A stretch of 64,000 nt of DNA from an uncultured Flavobacteriaceae bacterium (GTDB lineage Bacteria > Bacteroidota > Bacteroidia > Flavobacteriales > Flavobacteriaceae), in NCBI GenBank assembly GCA_937901915.1, contig CALGUD010000147.1, positions 1 to 64,000 on the forward strand. The letters run 5' to 3'. Of the stretch, positions 33,856-42,683 are shown piece by piece; position 1 is the stretch's first letter, and each line of letters starts with the position of its first letter. Below the pieces are notes generated by a model, which saw only the letters and a list, made by a program, of their open reading frames with translations, was not told where the DNA came from and ran no database searches. The position numbers and the translations under genes were made by a program.

Positions 33856-34013
33856 GTTAGGCAGAAGGGATGGAAGTTTACAAAGTTTAATTATTTTCCT
33901 GAAGTATCCAGGAATGGAATTGTGTATCTGTCGATAAATAGAGAGCGTATAGAAGTCAAAATTTATGATTGATTATGCAATGCCGTGATTTTCAAATTCT
34001 CTTTAACAAAGTT

Positions 34014-34043
34014 AAATCAGCTATTTAAGAAAATAGCTGATTT
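34014..34043. terminator. 13-bp hairpin downstream of the esterase gene
   Basis: AAATCAGCTATTT (34014-34026) and AAATAGCTGATTT (34031-34043) are perfect inverted copies with a 4-nt loop. A long U-run is missing, but the stem and position 34 bp after the minus-strand stop suit transcription end or RNA protection. Confidence 0.65.
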
Positions 34044-34076
34044 AAGCAATTTGTTAATTGTTATGAAAGCTGATAA

Positions 34077-35030
34077 TTACTCTGCAGTTTTAGGAGGGAT
34101 GAATTTGTTAACTTCCAACCAGTATATAAAAGCATCAAACCAGCGATTACTCGTACGATCGGGATTCCCGAGTCCGAAACCATGTCCGCCGTTCTGGTAA
34201 AGGTGAAACTCTACAGGTATGCCTGCTTTGTGCCATGATTCGATCACGCCAAATCCTCCATTGAAAAGAAAATCATCAGTGGCAATAACATTAAACATTG
34301 GAGGAGCATCCTTTGGCACCTCTACAGCGTTCATACCGCCATAAATCGGGCCGATAAAGGCAAGTTTCATGGTTTTGGAGTTGAGCGTTGAATGCATTGT
34401 GAGTCCGGCACCGGCCGAAAAGCCAATCATACCTATTCTGTCAGTATTAACGCCCCATTCTTTAGCTCGTTTAACGATCATAGCGTATGCTGCCTCGGCA
34501 TCCTCAAGCTGGTTTGAAAGATCCCAACTCGGACGCGGTGGTGGTGCTGTTTCTTTGGAATCATCTGAAGACTCTGCCGGAGGAGCAGGAGGAGGTGCAG
34601 TCATTGAAGTTGTAAAGTCGTCAAGCGACTCCGGAGTCGGGAAAAGCCTGTACTTAAGCACAAATGCAGCGATTCCCTGCTTTGCAAGTGCCTCTGCTAC
34701 TTCCCAGCCCTCATTGCCTAACGAAAGCCACCTGAAACCACCTCCTGGTGTTACTATTACGGCTGTGCCGTTCGCCTTATCAGGTTCGGGTAAAAAAGGT
34801 GTAAGAGTTGCAGTGGTGATGTTCCGTGCCATCGGATCACCCCACTGGCGGAACCAGGTCTCGGAAGCAGGCTGGTTATCGACACCCCCGGTGTTGAGCA
34901 AAATGGCATTCGGCTCTTCAGGAGTTTCAAGCGGGTAAATTGTTCCATCTTGCGCAAATACTGACGCAGAAAAAACGAATAAGAAAGTCAACATGGCTGA
35001 TTTAGCCAGTTTAATACGTGTGTAAAACAT
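34077..35030 (-). CDS. Secreted alpha/beta hydrolase, xylan-esterase-like (acetyl esterase family)
   Basis: 317 residues with a Sec signal (SAMLTFLFVFSASVFAQ). The fold is read from TPGGGFRWLSLGNEGWEVA (oxyanion loop), GMIGFSAGAG (nucleophile Ser), an Asp in ATDDFLFNGG and NGGHGFGL (His). A Pro-rich insertion (TAPPPAPPAESSDDSKETAP, about 144-163) lies on the surface before the nucleophile. Relatives deacetylate xylan or oligosaccharides and often accompany xylanases, matching the GH8 gene in this window. It is a single gene. Confidence 0.85.
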   Translation of the reverse strand: MFYTRIKLAKSAMLTFLFVFSASVFAQDGTIYPLETPEEPNAILLNTGGVDNQPASETWFRQWGDPMARNITTATLTPFLPEPDKANGTAVIVTPGGGFRWLSLGNEGWEVAEALAKQGIAAFVLKYRLFPTPESLDDFTTSMTAPPPAPPAESSDDSKETAPPPRPSWDLSNQLEDAEAAYAMIVKRAKEWGVNTDRIGMIGFSAGAGLTMHSTLNSKTMKLAFIGPIYGGMNAVEVPKDAPPMFNVIATDDFLFNGGFGVIESWHKAGIPVEFHLYQNGGHGFGLGNPDRTSNRWFDAFIYWLEVNKFIPPKTAE

Positions 35031-35181
35031 AATAATGATTGGATTAGTTGTTAAAATTTTAAAGATACATACTTGTTTATAGCTATTTAAAAATTTAACT
35101 TTTTATTCTATATTTCAATAAGTGGATCTGTTTTCTGAAATAATTTTACGGAGTGGGTGTTTAACTACAACCCATAATTTT

Positions 35182-35994
35182 TTATACTTCCATTTGAACC
35201 ACCTCGGCTCTTGCTCCAAATCGAATTGGTAAAATACTTGTTCCTATTCCTTTTGAAACATACATTTTAGGTTCAGATTCTTTATATCACCCTTTTAAAT
35301 ATTTTCCGCTCCCTTGAGGTTTGAAAGGAACAATTCCTAAAAATGTAATTTGTCCTCCGTGAGTATGTCCTGATAGGACTAAATCAATATTTAAATCACC
35401 TTTTTGTTTTATGATTAAATCCCTATGTTCCGGACAATGAGATAAAACAATTGTAGTTTCGGATGGTTTTAATCCTTCTATTGCTTTTCCAAAATCAGCA
35501 TTTCCTCCAATAAAATCATCAATTCCGATTATTGATATTTCTCGATTTTGTATTACGGTTGTTCTGTTCTCGTTTATTAATAGCTCACAATTATTTTTCG
35601 AAAAAACACTTTTAAGTTTTGTTAGATTTACATTTCCCCAATACTCCCAATTTCCTGTTATTGCATACTTCTGAATAGAGTTATCAATTAGTTCAAGGAA
35701 TTCATTCAATGAGTTTATTTTTTCCGTTTTGTCAACAGAGTCTCCAGTAATGAATAATAAATCAGGTTTAATTGTGTTAATTTTTTTTGCAATTGATTTG
35801 TGAAAGTATCTTAATCGATCAAAATGTAAATCCGAAATCTGAATGATTTTTATTTTGTTATTATCTGATTTTGAAGTATCAAAATAATTCCAATCAATAA
35901 CATATTTCTCGAACCAAAAAGAATCTAAAAGAAGTAATCCAATTGAGGCTAATATTCCTCTTCTTATAAATTTTCTTCTGGTTAAACTCTTCAT
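35182..35994 (-). pseudogene. YkuE/YaeI-type metallophosphoesterase interrupted by an in-frame TGA
   Basis: The open frame runs 35287-35994: a twin-arginine-like signal (LTRRKFIRRGILASIGLLLL), then DLHFD, GDSVD, GNWEYWG and GHTHGGQ metal-binding motifs of a calcineurin-like phosphoesterase. It stops with TGA after GSGKYLKG, yet the same frame continues with YKESEPKMYVSKGIGTSILP and IRFGARAEV to a TAA at 35182, the normal family ending, where a Trp is expected at the TGA. So a single TGG to TGA change removes the last ~34 residues. It may be inactive, read through, or a sequencing error. Confidence 0.8.
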
Positions 35995-36007
35995 TTATTA
36001 AAATATG

Positions 36008-36050
36008 GATAACTAGTATATGCTCAACATTTGTTAAAAATAAGGGAAAA
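36008..36050. repeat. Dispersed ~45-bp repeat upstream of the phosphoesterase gene
   Basis: GTATATGCTCAACATTTGTT then AAAAATAAGGGAAAAATC. It matches copies at 36484 and 40975 and lies 14 bp upstream of the minus-strand start at 35994. Confidence 0.65.
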
Positions 36051-36051
36051 A

Positions 36052-36459
36052 TCAAATATCCTCTGCCATTATTATAGTACCCGAAATTGAACAAGACAAT
36101 TTTACAGTATTGTAAATAGTGCCAAACTTTTCGATGTTTTTTTGTAGTAAGGATGTGTTTAGTTTAATATCATTACTGTAAATGGTTAATTTGTAATTGA
36201 TAGTATCCATTCTTGGAGGATTTTCAAGACGTGTTGCACTTACCGCGAGCTTGGCCTTTGTATATGTAAACTTCATCATAACCGAAAAACGCTCCAAATT
36301 TTTGAGCATACAAGCAGCAAAAGCACCGAGGAATAATTCGGCCGGATTTGGTAATTTATCAGCTGTTGGTTCTGTTGTACCAAAATCTATTTCGGATTGT
36401 TTAATATGGATAACGGCGTCCTGATTGGAAATAGATGATGCATTGATTTGATAATTCAT
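36052..36459 (-). CDS. OsmC-family peroxiredoxin-like protein
   Basis: 135 residues. The two catalytic cysteines of OsmC/Ohr are present: Cys in GAFAACMLKNLERF (near 50) and in VKLSCSISG (near 124), with the supporting Glu of NPAELFLGA. OsmC/Ohr proteins reduce organic hydroperoxides with the help of thiol cofactors or lipoyl proteins in the cytoplasm. It is a single gene between two copies of the dispersed repeat. Confidence 0.88.
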   Translation of the reverse strand: MNYQINASSISNQDAVIHIKQSEIDFGTTEPTADKLPNPAELFLGAFAACMLKNLERFSVMMKFTYTKAKLAVSATRLENPPRMDTINYKLTIYSNDIKLNTSLLQKNIEKFGTIYNTVKLSCSISGTIIMAEDI

Positions 36460-36483
36460 AGAATGTATTAATTTAAAAAGTTC

Positions 36484-36590
36484 CGATACTCGATAAACAC
36501 AACTTTTATTAAAAATAAGGAAAAATTCAGAATAAAGGATGGTGGTTAAGTGACGGGTGTGGGTTTCTAGAGGCTAGAAAGTGAACCCAA
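36484..36590. repeat. Dispersed repeats upstream of the OsmC gene
   Basis: CGATAAACACAACTTTTATT and AAAAATAAGGAAAAATTCAG are a copy of the ~45-bp element. They run into GGTTAAGTGACGGGTG, part of the AATTCAG/GTGACGGGTG repeat family. No gene. Confidence 0.65.
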
Positions 36591-37899
36591 TCAAGTATTT
36601 TCCCGCATTTTATCCAGTTTTTGAATAATTGGAGTGGCGGTAATGCCATGTACAAATGCAGATAATATAATTACCAGGGCTACCAAAGCCCATAATTCAT
36701 CTGTATCAGAAAAATTTTCCCTATTCAAAGCATAGATAAGATAATAAATAGACCCTATTCCCCTTATTCCTAAAAAACTAATAGCTAAACGTTCACGCCA
36801 GGGAGCTTTTTTGAAACCTATTAGGCCTATAATTCCTGTTAGAGGACGAACCACAAAAACCAATAAGAACCGCGCTAAGAATTAGTGCCCAATTAAGTGG
36901 ATCCAGCAATCCGTCTGCAATGGCAGCACCCAATGCAATTAAAATAACTGCTGTAAATATCCGCTGCGATTTTTCTATAAATATGTGCATATCCTGATGA
37001 TAAGGATGATCGGGCTTATACCTTCGGATCATTATGGCTCCGGCAAATGTGGCAATAAAGCCATATCCCCCAAAGTATTCTGTAACTCCATAGATGACCA
37101 GGGTTGCAGCCAGGGCACCTAAGCCAATAATTGATTTAGCCAATGTGGTTTTAGACGGCATTGCCATAAGTACAACAGAAAGCAAATATCCAAGTCCTAA
37201 ACCTATAATTATTGCCACTATTAATTCATAAAGAACATGAATCAAAAACCAGGTTTCAATCCAGTTTTCCGGATGTGCACCGGCTATAACCATAGCAATG
37301 GCCATATGGGTAAACGGAAAGGCTAAACCATCATTAAGTCCGGCTTCTGAAGTAAGGGAAAAACGAACTTCATCCTCTTCTTCTTTTTCGGTGAGATCAT
37401 GTCCCACTGTTTTCTTATCCTCAACACCTTCACCCGGCGCACCCACTTCAACATCCTCAGCCAGTACGGGATCTGTCGGGGCTATTACTGCAACCAGAAG
37501 CATCGCTGTTGCAGGCACAAAAGCGGCAATCCACCACCCTATCAATACAGAAAGTCCTATGGTTAAGATCATGGTTATACCAAGCAATCGCCATGTACTA
37601 CTCCACCCTTTTAAGCTAAAAGGGCGATCAATTTTTAAACCTGCACCCATAAGTGCTATAATGACCCCCAGTTCGGTAATGTGTTCAGTATAAGTGCTGT
37701 GTCCTCTCATGTCTGGTGCTTCCAATCCCAGAGGTAATGCAATGACAACATACCCAATTACCAATAACACCATTGGCATAGAAAAAGAATTACCTGCTAA
37801 TAAACGAGGAGAAGTAGTGATTATAAGCAAGGCCAGACCAATAATTAACACCCAGAGATTATAATCTTCAAATACCTTGAGTGCTTGACCAATTTCCAT
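36591..37899 (-). pseudogene. NhaP/CPA1-type cation:proton antiporter gene with frameshift
   Basis: The first frame (36793-37899) encodes about ten transmembrane helices with the ion-site motif IAPTDPVLAEDVEVG and the SEAGLNDGLAFPF helix of CPA1 antiporters. After NWALIL, at about 36863-36885, the homologous sequence moves to another frame: ARFLLVFVVRPLTG, then FKKAPWRERLAISFLGIRGIGSIYYL, to a stop at 36591. A single-base insertion or deletion explains this. An acidic insert (GVEDKKTVGHDLTEKEEEDE) follows the ion site. It is either a recent pseudogene or a sequencing error. Confidence 0.82.
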
Positions 37900-38040
37900 A
37901 ATTACCGGTTCTGAAATTTTAAACTATAAACCTATAACTTCTGACCCTTAATTTTTGACTTTTATTTCTAAATTTTTAACTCTTATAGCAGATAGGGGTG
38001 ATTTTAAAACTCACTTTAGGTAATTCAGAATGATGAATTC

Positions 38041-38715
38041 CTAGATTATATATATCAAAATTATTATAACTGATATTAACACTGCCAGATTAAACAGATA
38101 GCCTACCCGAGCTTTAGTTAGTTTATCATATTCATCATTTTTTATTTGACTGGTGTTTTTCTTAGTAAACAAAGAAGTAATAATTCCACCAATCCAAATT
38201 ACAAAGTTGCTAGGTACAGGGACTTCTGTTAAAGAATCAGACTTAGGGTGAATATCCAATTCAGTTAGTTTGCTTATAATATTTATTTTTAGTTGAATTG
38301 AGTATTCGTGGTAAAGTTTTAGTTTCAATTTTATTCCATCACTTTCCACATTTTCAATATTTGAGACTTTTACTTCATATTCTCTTCGAAACTCATTTAT
38401 TGTTTTTTTGATTGGTTTAATTTCGATTTTAGTTCTCATTAGACCAAGAAGAACTAAAGTAATTGGAGCAAAAAGAAAGCCAAAAATTCCCCAAAGAAAT
38501 TTATTTCGATTTAAAATTTCAGCTCGATGAGCAGCCCAAGCTGCGGAAAATAAAAAGAGAATTATTTGAATGATGAAATTAAACACAAATTCAATATTGA
38601 TAACATTAACAACTATTAATAAAATCAAAATAATAATCCCTCCAACAATAATTTGCATGTCATCCTCCTCTTCAAGGGGTACGTTTACTATCCTATGGTA
38701 TTTTTTTGGGTTCAT
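38041..38715 (-). CDS. Hypothetical membrane protein
   Basis: 224 residues with an N-terminal acidic stretch (VPLEEEDD), two or three transmembrane helices at about 20-95, a soluble middle rich in Lys and Ile (about 100-165), and two C-terminal helices (FVIWIGGIITSLF and LFNLAVLISVIIILIYII). No family recognised and no catalytic motif. The first Met is used, but Met20 (MQIIVGG) would also give a sensible protein. A short AGAATGATGAATT repeat adjoins its 3' end. Confidence 0.6.
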   Translation of the reverse strand: MNPKKYHRIVNVPLEEEDDMQIIVGGIIILILLIVVNVINIEFVFNFIIQIILFLFSAAWAAHRAEILNRNKFLWGIFGFLFAPITLVLLGLMRTKIEIKPIKKTINEFRREYEVKVSNIENVESDGIKLKLKLYHEYSIQLKINIISKLTELDIHPKSDSLTEVPVPSNFVIWIGGIITSLFTKKNTSQIKNDEYDKLTKARVGYLFNLAVLISVIIILIYII

Positions 38716-38796
38716 TCAAATGTTTTACAAAGGTCAAGTATAAACGCAGTAGCGGATAGAAAAACACGAACCTTTCCGTTTAGCAACTACCTTAGC

Positions 38797-38851
38797 CAAA
38801 ACCTTATTCTATTGACTAATTTACCCAAAAGGAAATGAGAATAAGGTTTTG
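38797..38851. repeat. Perfect 14-bp inverted repeat
   Basis: CAAAACCTTATTCT (38797-38810) and AGAATAAGGTTTTG (38838-38851) with a 27-nt loop, between the membrane-protein gene and the 3' end of the M1 peptidase. Neither strand shows a T-run, so it is not a standard terminator. Confidence 0.7.
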
Positions 38852-38902
38852 ATGGATAAAAATGCCCAATTTTTTGATAAAGCAATTTCCCCGCTATTGC
38901 TT

Positions 38903-38921
38903 TTATTACGTGTTACCTCTC
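38903..38921. repeat. Left inverted arm at the M1 peptidase 3' end
   Basis: TTATTACG (38903-38910) and TACCTCTC (38914-38921) recur inverted as GAGAGGTA and CGTAATAA at 40934-40962 on the far side of the M1 gene. The arm overlaps the stop codon. Confidence 0.55.
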
Positions 38922-40919
38922 GTTTTTATCTGTTCGTGCAAATAAAATCCATTTGTTAGGGTCTATTTCAATAATATCTTTTATTCCAAAATTTAATTGT
39001 GCTAATCCATCTTTAAAGTGAATTTTTGAAACGCCATCTTTAGTTTTTATTTCTAAGGGCATTGGGAAATCCACATTTTTCTTTACAACCCATTTTAATA
39101 ATACACCTTCTTTATTCTCAATAATTGATAGTTCTGGGAGTGTTGCATTTTTAAAATAAATGTCTTTAAACCAATCTAAATCTTGTCCACTTACTTTTTC
39201 AACTATGCTAAAAAATTCATCTGTATTAGTAAATCGGAATTGTTCTCCATTATTTATTAATTCTAAATTTATATCTGGATAAGCCATTAATCGAAGAACC
39301 TTAAGAAGATTTTCTTTACCTATTAGATAACGTAAAGTATGAAGAAGATATGCTCCTTTTTTATATGAATCTCCACTATAAATCTGTCTTGAATTTACGA
39401 TTGTATCAGGCGCTAAAGGAACTTTATTTAAAAGTTTCCAGTCAAATGATTTAATTTTCTCTTTGTAGCCTTGTCGTCCTTTTAATGATTCTTCATATAA
39501 TGCTTCCATATAACCTATTAGAGATTCTTGAATCCAATAATCTTTCCAGTCGACAGCAGTCACCATATTACCGAACCATTCGTGACCTATTTCATGGAAA
39601 AGAGTTGAATTATATTCAGGGTATTTTGTAAAATAATTTGGGCCATAAGCAATAATAGTTTGATGTTCCATGCCAACAAAAGGAACTTCGACTATGCCTA
39701 ACTTTTCTTTTCGAAATGGATATGGCCCAAGATGTAATTCTAAGAATCCAAGATATTTCTTGCTGTATCCATAAAATTCTTTGGCTTTCTCAATATTTTC
39801 AGGCAAAACCCAATATCCCAAATCTAAACTATCATTTGTAACACTAACGTAAGTGTCTGGGATATAAACGTAAGGTGCTATATTTAGGGCTATATTGTAA
39901 TTGCTTATAGGGTTTTCTACTTTCCAGTTATAAGTGGTAGTTTTATTCTTATTTTCTATTTTATTTGTTAGTGTTCCATTGGATATGGCTTTTAATCCCT
40001 TCGGAACAGTAAAAGATAGATTTACTGAATCTGGTTTGTCCCATTGATAGTCTTTGCAAGGCAACCAAACATCAGCTCCATCAATTTGACAGGACGTCGC
40101 AATCCAAGGTTGGCAGTCTGATGTTTTATTCCAGGAAAACCCTCCTTTGTAAGGAGCATGAGCAGCTATTCTTGGATTTCCACTATACTCAATGTGAACA
40201 ATGATTAGTTCGCCTTTTTTACTTGCCGATGGTAATTTGCACCAATGTTTACCATCAGTTGTTTCTACTGGCAATTTAATTTTTCTGTTATTCTTTTTTA
40301 AATAAACATTTTCGATAGTTAGTAATGAATCAAGGTCAAACACAAAATCGTTTAACTCTTCCATAACTTTTGCCGTAATTGTATTATGGCCTTTTATATA
40401 CTGGATTTTTGGGAGAATTTCAAGTTTTAAGTCATAATGTAACACATCGTAAGACTCCTGTTCACTTAAAATTTCCCCACCAGAGGGAGTTCCAAGAATA
40501 CTCCTATCTTCTATGGCTTTTGGTAGTTTTACTGATTTTTCAAAATTTGACTTATCAATTACAATTTCATTTACTCCTGAAGTTGTTTGAAATACTCCAA
40601 GTGCATTGTTATCTAAATCACCAAAGACCCAATATTCATTTGCTTTAATATTGAGCTTTTTTGTCTTGTGAGATTCAATTCTTCCGAATCTAACTTTTGT
40701 TAATTTATTGAAATTGTTCAACCAGTATCCTTGTATTGGATAGTCTGTTTCATTTTTAACATATAAAGTACAAGGTTTATTTTCTTCAATTTTTGTTCTT
40801 CCGCAATACATTATGTTCCAATCTAACGTTTCAAGTTTTTTTGAATTGGATTCTATTTCTTGACCATAGATATTATAAGAAAATACAAAAAGAGAAAGGA
40901 GTATTAATTTATGATGCAT
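38913..40919 (-). CDS. M1-family metallopeptidase (aminopeptidase N-like), secreted
   Basis: 668 residues with a signal sequence (KLILLSLFVFSYNIYGQ). The N-terminal region of about 140 residues is unlike other M1 enzymes and beta-rich. The M1 body follows: FVGMEHQTIIAYG is a variant of the GAMEN exopeptidase motif, HEIGHEWFGNMV near 441 is the zinc motif, and the third ligand is the Glu of WIQESLIGYMEALYEE. Trp/Glu-rich C-terminal helices complete it. It is a single gene flanked by inverted arms and a dispersed repeat. Confidence 0.88.
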   Translation of the reverse strand: MHHKLILLSLFVFSYNIYGQEIESNSKKLETLDWNIMYCGRTKIEENKPCTLYVKNETDYPIQGYWLNNFNKLTKVRFGRIESHKTKKLNIKANEYWVFGDLDNNALGVFQTTSGVNEIVIDKSNFEKSVKLPKAIEDRSILGTPSGGEILSEQESYDVLHYDLKLEILPKIQYIKGHNTITAKVMEELNDFVFDLDSLLTIENVYLKKNNRKIKLPVETTDGKHWCKLPSASKKGELIIVHIEYSGNPRIAAHAPYKGGFSWNKTSDCQPWIATSCQIDGADVWLPCKDYQWDKPDSVNLSFTVPKGLKAISNGTLTNKIENKNKTTTYNWKVENPISNYNIALNIAPYVYIPDTYVSVTNDSLDLGYWVLPENIEKAKEFYGYSKKYLGFLELHLGPYPFRKEKLGIVEVPFVGMEHQTIIAYGPNYFTKYPEYNSTLFHEIGHEWFGNMVTAVDWKDYWIQESLIGYMEALYEESLKGRQGYKEKIKSFDWKLLNKVPLAPDTIVNSRQIYSGDSYKKGAYLLHTLRYLIGKENLLKVLRLMAYPDINLELINNGEQFRFTNTDEFFSIVEKVSGQDLDWFKDIYFKNATLPELSIIENKEGVLLKWVVKKNVDFPMPLEIKTKDGVSKIHFKDGLAQLNFGIKDIIEIDPNKWILFARTDKNER

Positions 40920-40933
40920 AATGCTTTTAGAAT

Positions 40934-41028
40934 GAGAGGTAGCTAGTATGTAAACGTAATAAATTGCGTTTATTGACCCAATATTGGATATATAAATGCA
41001 ACTTTTGTTAAAAATAAGGGAAAATTAT
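40934..41028. repeat. Right inverted arm plus full copy of the ~60-bp dispersed repeat
   Basis: GAGAGGTA (40934-40941) and CGTAATAA (40955-40962) mirror 38903-38921. Next comes the full repeat: TTGCGTTTAT, CCCAATATTGG, ATAAATGCAA, then CTTTTGTTAAAAATAAGG. The outer 10-mers are inverted with one mismatch, and CCAATATTGG in the middle is palindromic. Confidence 0.7.
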
Positions 41029-41114
41029 GATAACCTTGACGAAGGATGTTTTCGGAACTGTTTAATTACTTATTGCTGAAACTTACAGGTGTTTACAAAG
41101 CTACAAGGTGTAAC

Positions 41115-41474
41115 CTATTTTGTTAAAGAGTTTAGTGCTTCAGATAGAGAAGGCGCAAAGTTTATTTGCTTCCCTTTATTACTTTCATAAATAAAGTCAT
41201 TAACACTCTTGCTTTCGTTTTTTGAAAAGTCGCCTACAATAGCCAAAGGCACACGATATTGTGAGAATTTCTGAAGTATCTCACCTGCAATCCCGTTTTT
41301 TAAGTCGAGAAAATCAGGTGTAATATTTTTCATGTGAATGATAATCTTATCATACCCCTGGTAATATAAATTCCCCAATAAATCTAATCCGTCTTCTGTA
41401 GTTTTTAAAACAATATCATTTGCTATGATTTCGGCAATTTTTGTATTGTTAATAGTATGGGTTTTAATTTCCAT
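41115..41474 (-). CDS. DUF4180 protein
   Basis: 119 residues, soluble. The strings LDLLGNLYYQGYDKIIIHMKNITPDF and GEILQKFSQYRVPLAIVGDFSK are the conserved core of DUF4180, which resembles STAS-like alpha/beta folds. The family is cytoplasmic and uncharacterised, scattered through Bacteroidota and Firmicutes as a single gene. Nothing in the neighbourhood indicates a role. Confidence 0.85.
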   Translation of the reverse strand: MEIKTHTINNTKIAEIIANDIVLKTTEDGLDLLGNLYYQGYDKIIIHMKNITPDFLDLKNGIAGEILQKFSQYRVPLAIVGDFSKNESKSVNDFIYESNKGKQINFAPSLSEALNSLTK

Positions 41475-41566
41475 GTATGCTTTAATGTTTCTTTTGTTTC
41501 TTATATTAATGTCTGTTGACTTGTACGAACACAGTTAAACCCTATAGCTTAGCCTGTATTTTATCC

Positions 41567-42028
41567 TTATTTAGTTATCAGTTTGTAATCATTTGTGAAT
41601 TCAAATTTTTCTTCAAAATCAACTTCAAACAAATGTCCATCCGGATCTCTAAAATATCCTGCTACTCCATAAGGAGTCCTCGTAGCAGGTTTTACTAATT
41701 CACCTCCGGATTCTCTAGCTTTATTTAAAATTTTTTGTACATCATTTTCAGTTTTGGCCAAATAAATGAATGCAACACCGGGAAACCCTTCTCTGTGAGA
41801 GGATGGATAAAGGGCGTCTTTAGCAAAATCTTCCTTTGAAATCAATGCAATTGCATAGCCTCCTAAGTCATACTTCACGAATCCGGAATGGCTGTCTTTA
41901 GCTTTTACCCAGCCAAGAGAATCGTAGAAGTCGGACGATTTTTGAACATCTTTAACTCCTAATAAAATTATATGTATCCGCTGTGACAAAGGCATACTCC
42001 TATACTCTTGAAGAAGGTTTTTATCCAT
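41567..42028 (-). CDS. VOC-superfamily (glyoxalase/dioxygenase fold) protein
   Basis: 153 residues from the ATG at 42028. Two beta-alpha-beta-beta-beta modules are visible: IHIILLGVKDVQKSSDFYDSLGW and GVAFIYLAKTENDVQKILNKA, ending with YFRDPDGHLFEVDF, where the Glu is a metal ligand. Function unknown. Upstream in the same frame lies a lipoprotein-like signal (KTSILFIIYLTLSSCND) without an ATG, so an original lipoprotein start may have been lost. The only start codon in that region is a TTG at 42082, too close to the Cys. Confidence 0.82.
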   Translation of the reverse strand: MDKNLLQEYRSMPLSQRIHIILLGVKDVQKSSDFYDSLGWVKAKDSHSGFVKYDLGGYAIALISKEDFAKDALYPSSHREGFPGVAFIYLAKTENDVQKILNKARESGGELVKPATRTPYGVAGYFRDPDGHLFEVDFEEKFEFTNDYKLITK

Positions 42029-42082
42029 GGTATTTTCTTTATTTATATGAGATGATTTATCATTACATGATGACAATGTCAA

Positions 42083-42640
42083 ATATATAATAAATAGAAT
42101 TGATGTTTTTAGGCTTTAGTTTGTCATTTATGTAATTGATTAAAGGCTAATATAAATATTGTAATAGATCTTGAAACGCATAATTCTACAGGATTACCTC
42201 GCTTTACACGATGATCCTTCAAAGCTCCTTTCAACAGCTCGTGAAGAAAGTCATAAAACTGTAAATAAAATACTTACAAGGTTTTCAAAACCTTGCAAGT
42301 ACATTCGGTGATCCCTCAAAGTTCCTCCCGATTATACGGGATGAAAATCAACAAAAGAAAAACCACAACGGAAATTATTAGACTTACAAGGTTTATAAAG
42401 GAGTTTTTTAGACCAACGAGGTTATGGAAACCTCGCAGGTAAGATTTGGGTATGTTCGGTGATCCCTCAAAGCTCCTTCCGAGACTTCGCAAAAACAAAA
42501 CTACGCTGCGCTCAAAATAAATGAGCAAGCTCTTTTTAGCATCAACTTCACTTGTGTTCGTTAATCTCTCAAAGCTTCGCCGGGATTACCTCATTAGCAT
42601 TCGGTGATCCCGTTTAGCTCCGCTTTGAAAATAAAAAAGA
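42083..42640. repeat. Repeat-rich gap with GTGATCCCTCAAAGCTCC direct copies and hairpins
   Basis: No gene. Variants of TCGGTGATCCCTCAAAGCTC start near 42207, 42305, 42454, 42557 and 42600. Between them are two related hairpins: 42272-42300 (ACTTACAAGG...CCTTGCAAGT) and 42412-42440 (ACCAACGAGG...CCTCGCAGGT). A TCCCGATTATACGGGA palindrome lies near 42326. This is a multi-copy palindromic repeat cluster of a kind common in Bacteroidota. Confidence 0.75.
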
Positions 42641-42648
42641 CACAAAAC

Positions 42649-42683
42649 AAAAAAGCAAGCTATTTGATTTTGCTTGCTTTTTT
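42649..42683 (-). terminator. Strong terminator of tRNA-Arg
   Basis: AAAAAAGCAAGC (42649-42660) and GCTTGCTTTTTT (42672-42683) form a 12-bp stem with an 11-nt loop, ending in a T-run on the minus strand 10 bp after the tRNA. Confidence 0.92.

Noticed and set aside
34369..34938. 189-codon plus-strand frame opposite the esterase gene
   Set aside because: Shadow of a GC-richer coding region; the minus-strand gene has signal peptide and catalytic triad.
35287..35289. Selenocysteine at the in-frame TGA
   Set aside because: Homologous proteins would have Trp there, the residue is outside the active site, and no SECIS-like hairpin is evident.
22287..41474. Polysaccharide utilisation locus around the glycosidases
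   Set aside because: No SusC/SusD pair, sulfatase or PUL regulator is near the GH genes; they are scattered single genes.
42316..42528. 70-codon minus-strand frame downstream of the VOC gene
   Set aside because: Lies in the repeat cluster with hairpins; no family resemblance or start signal.
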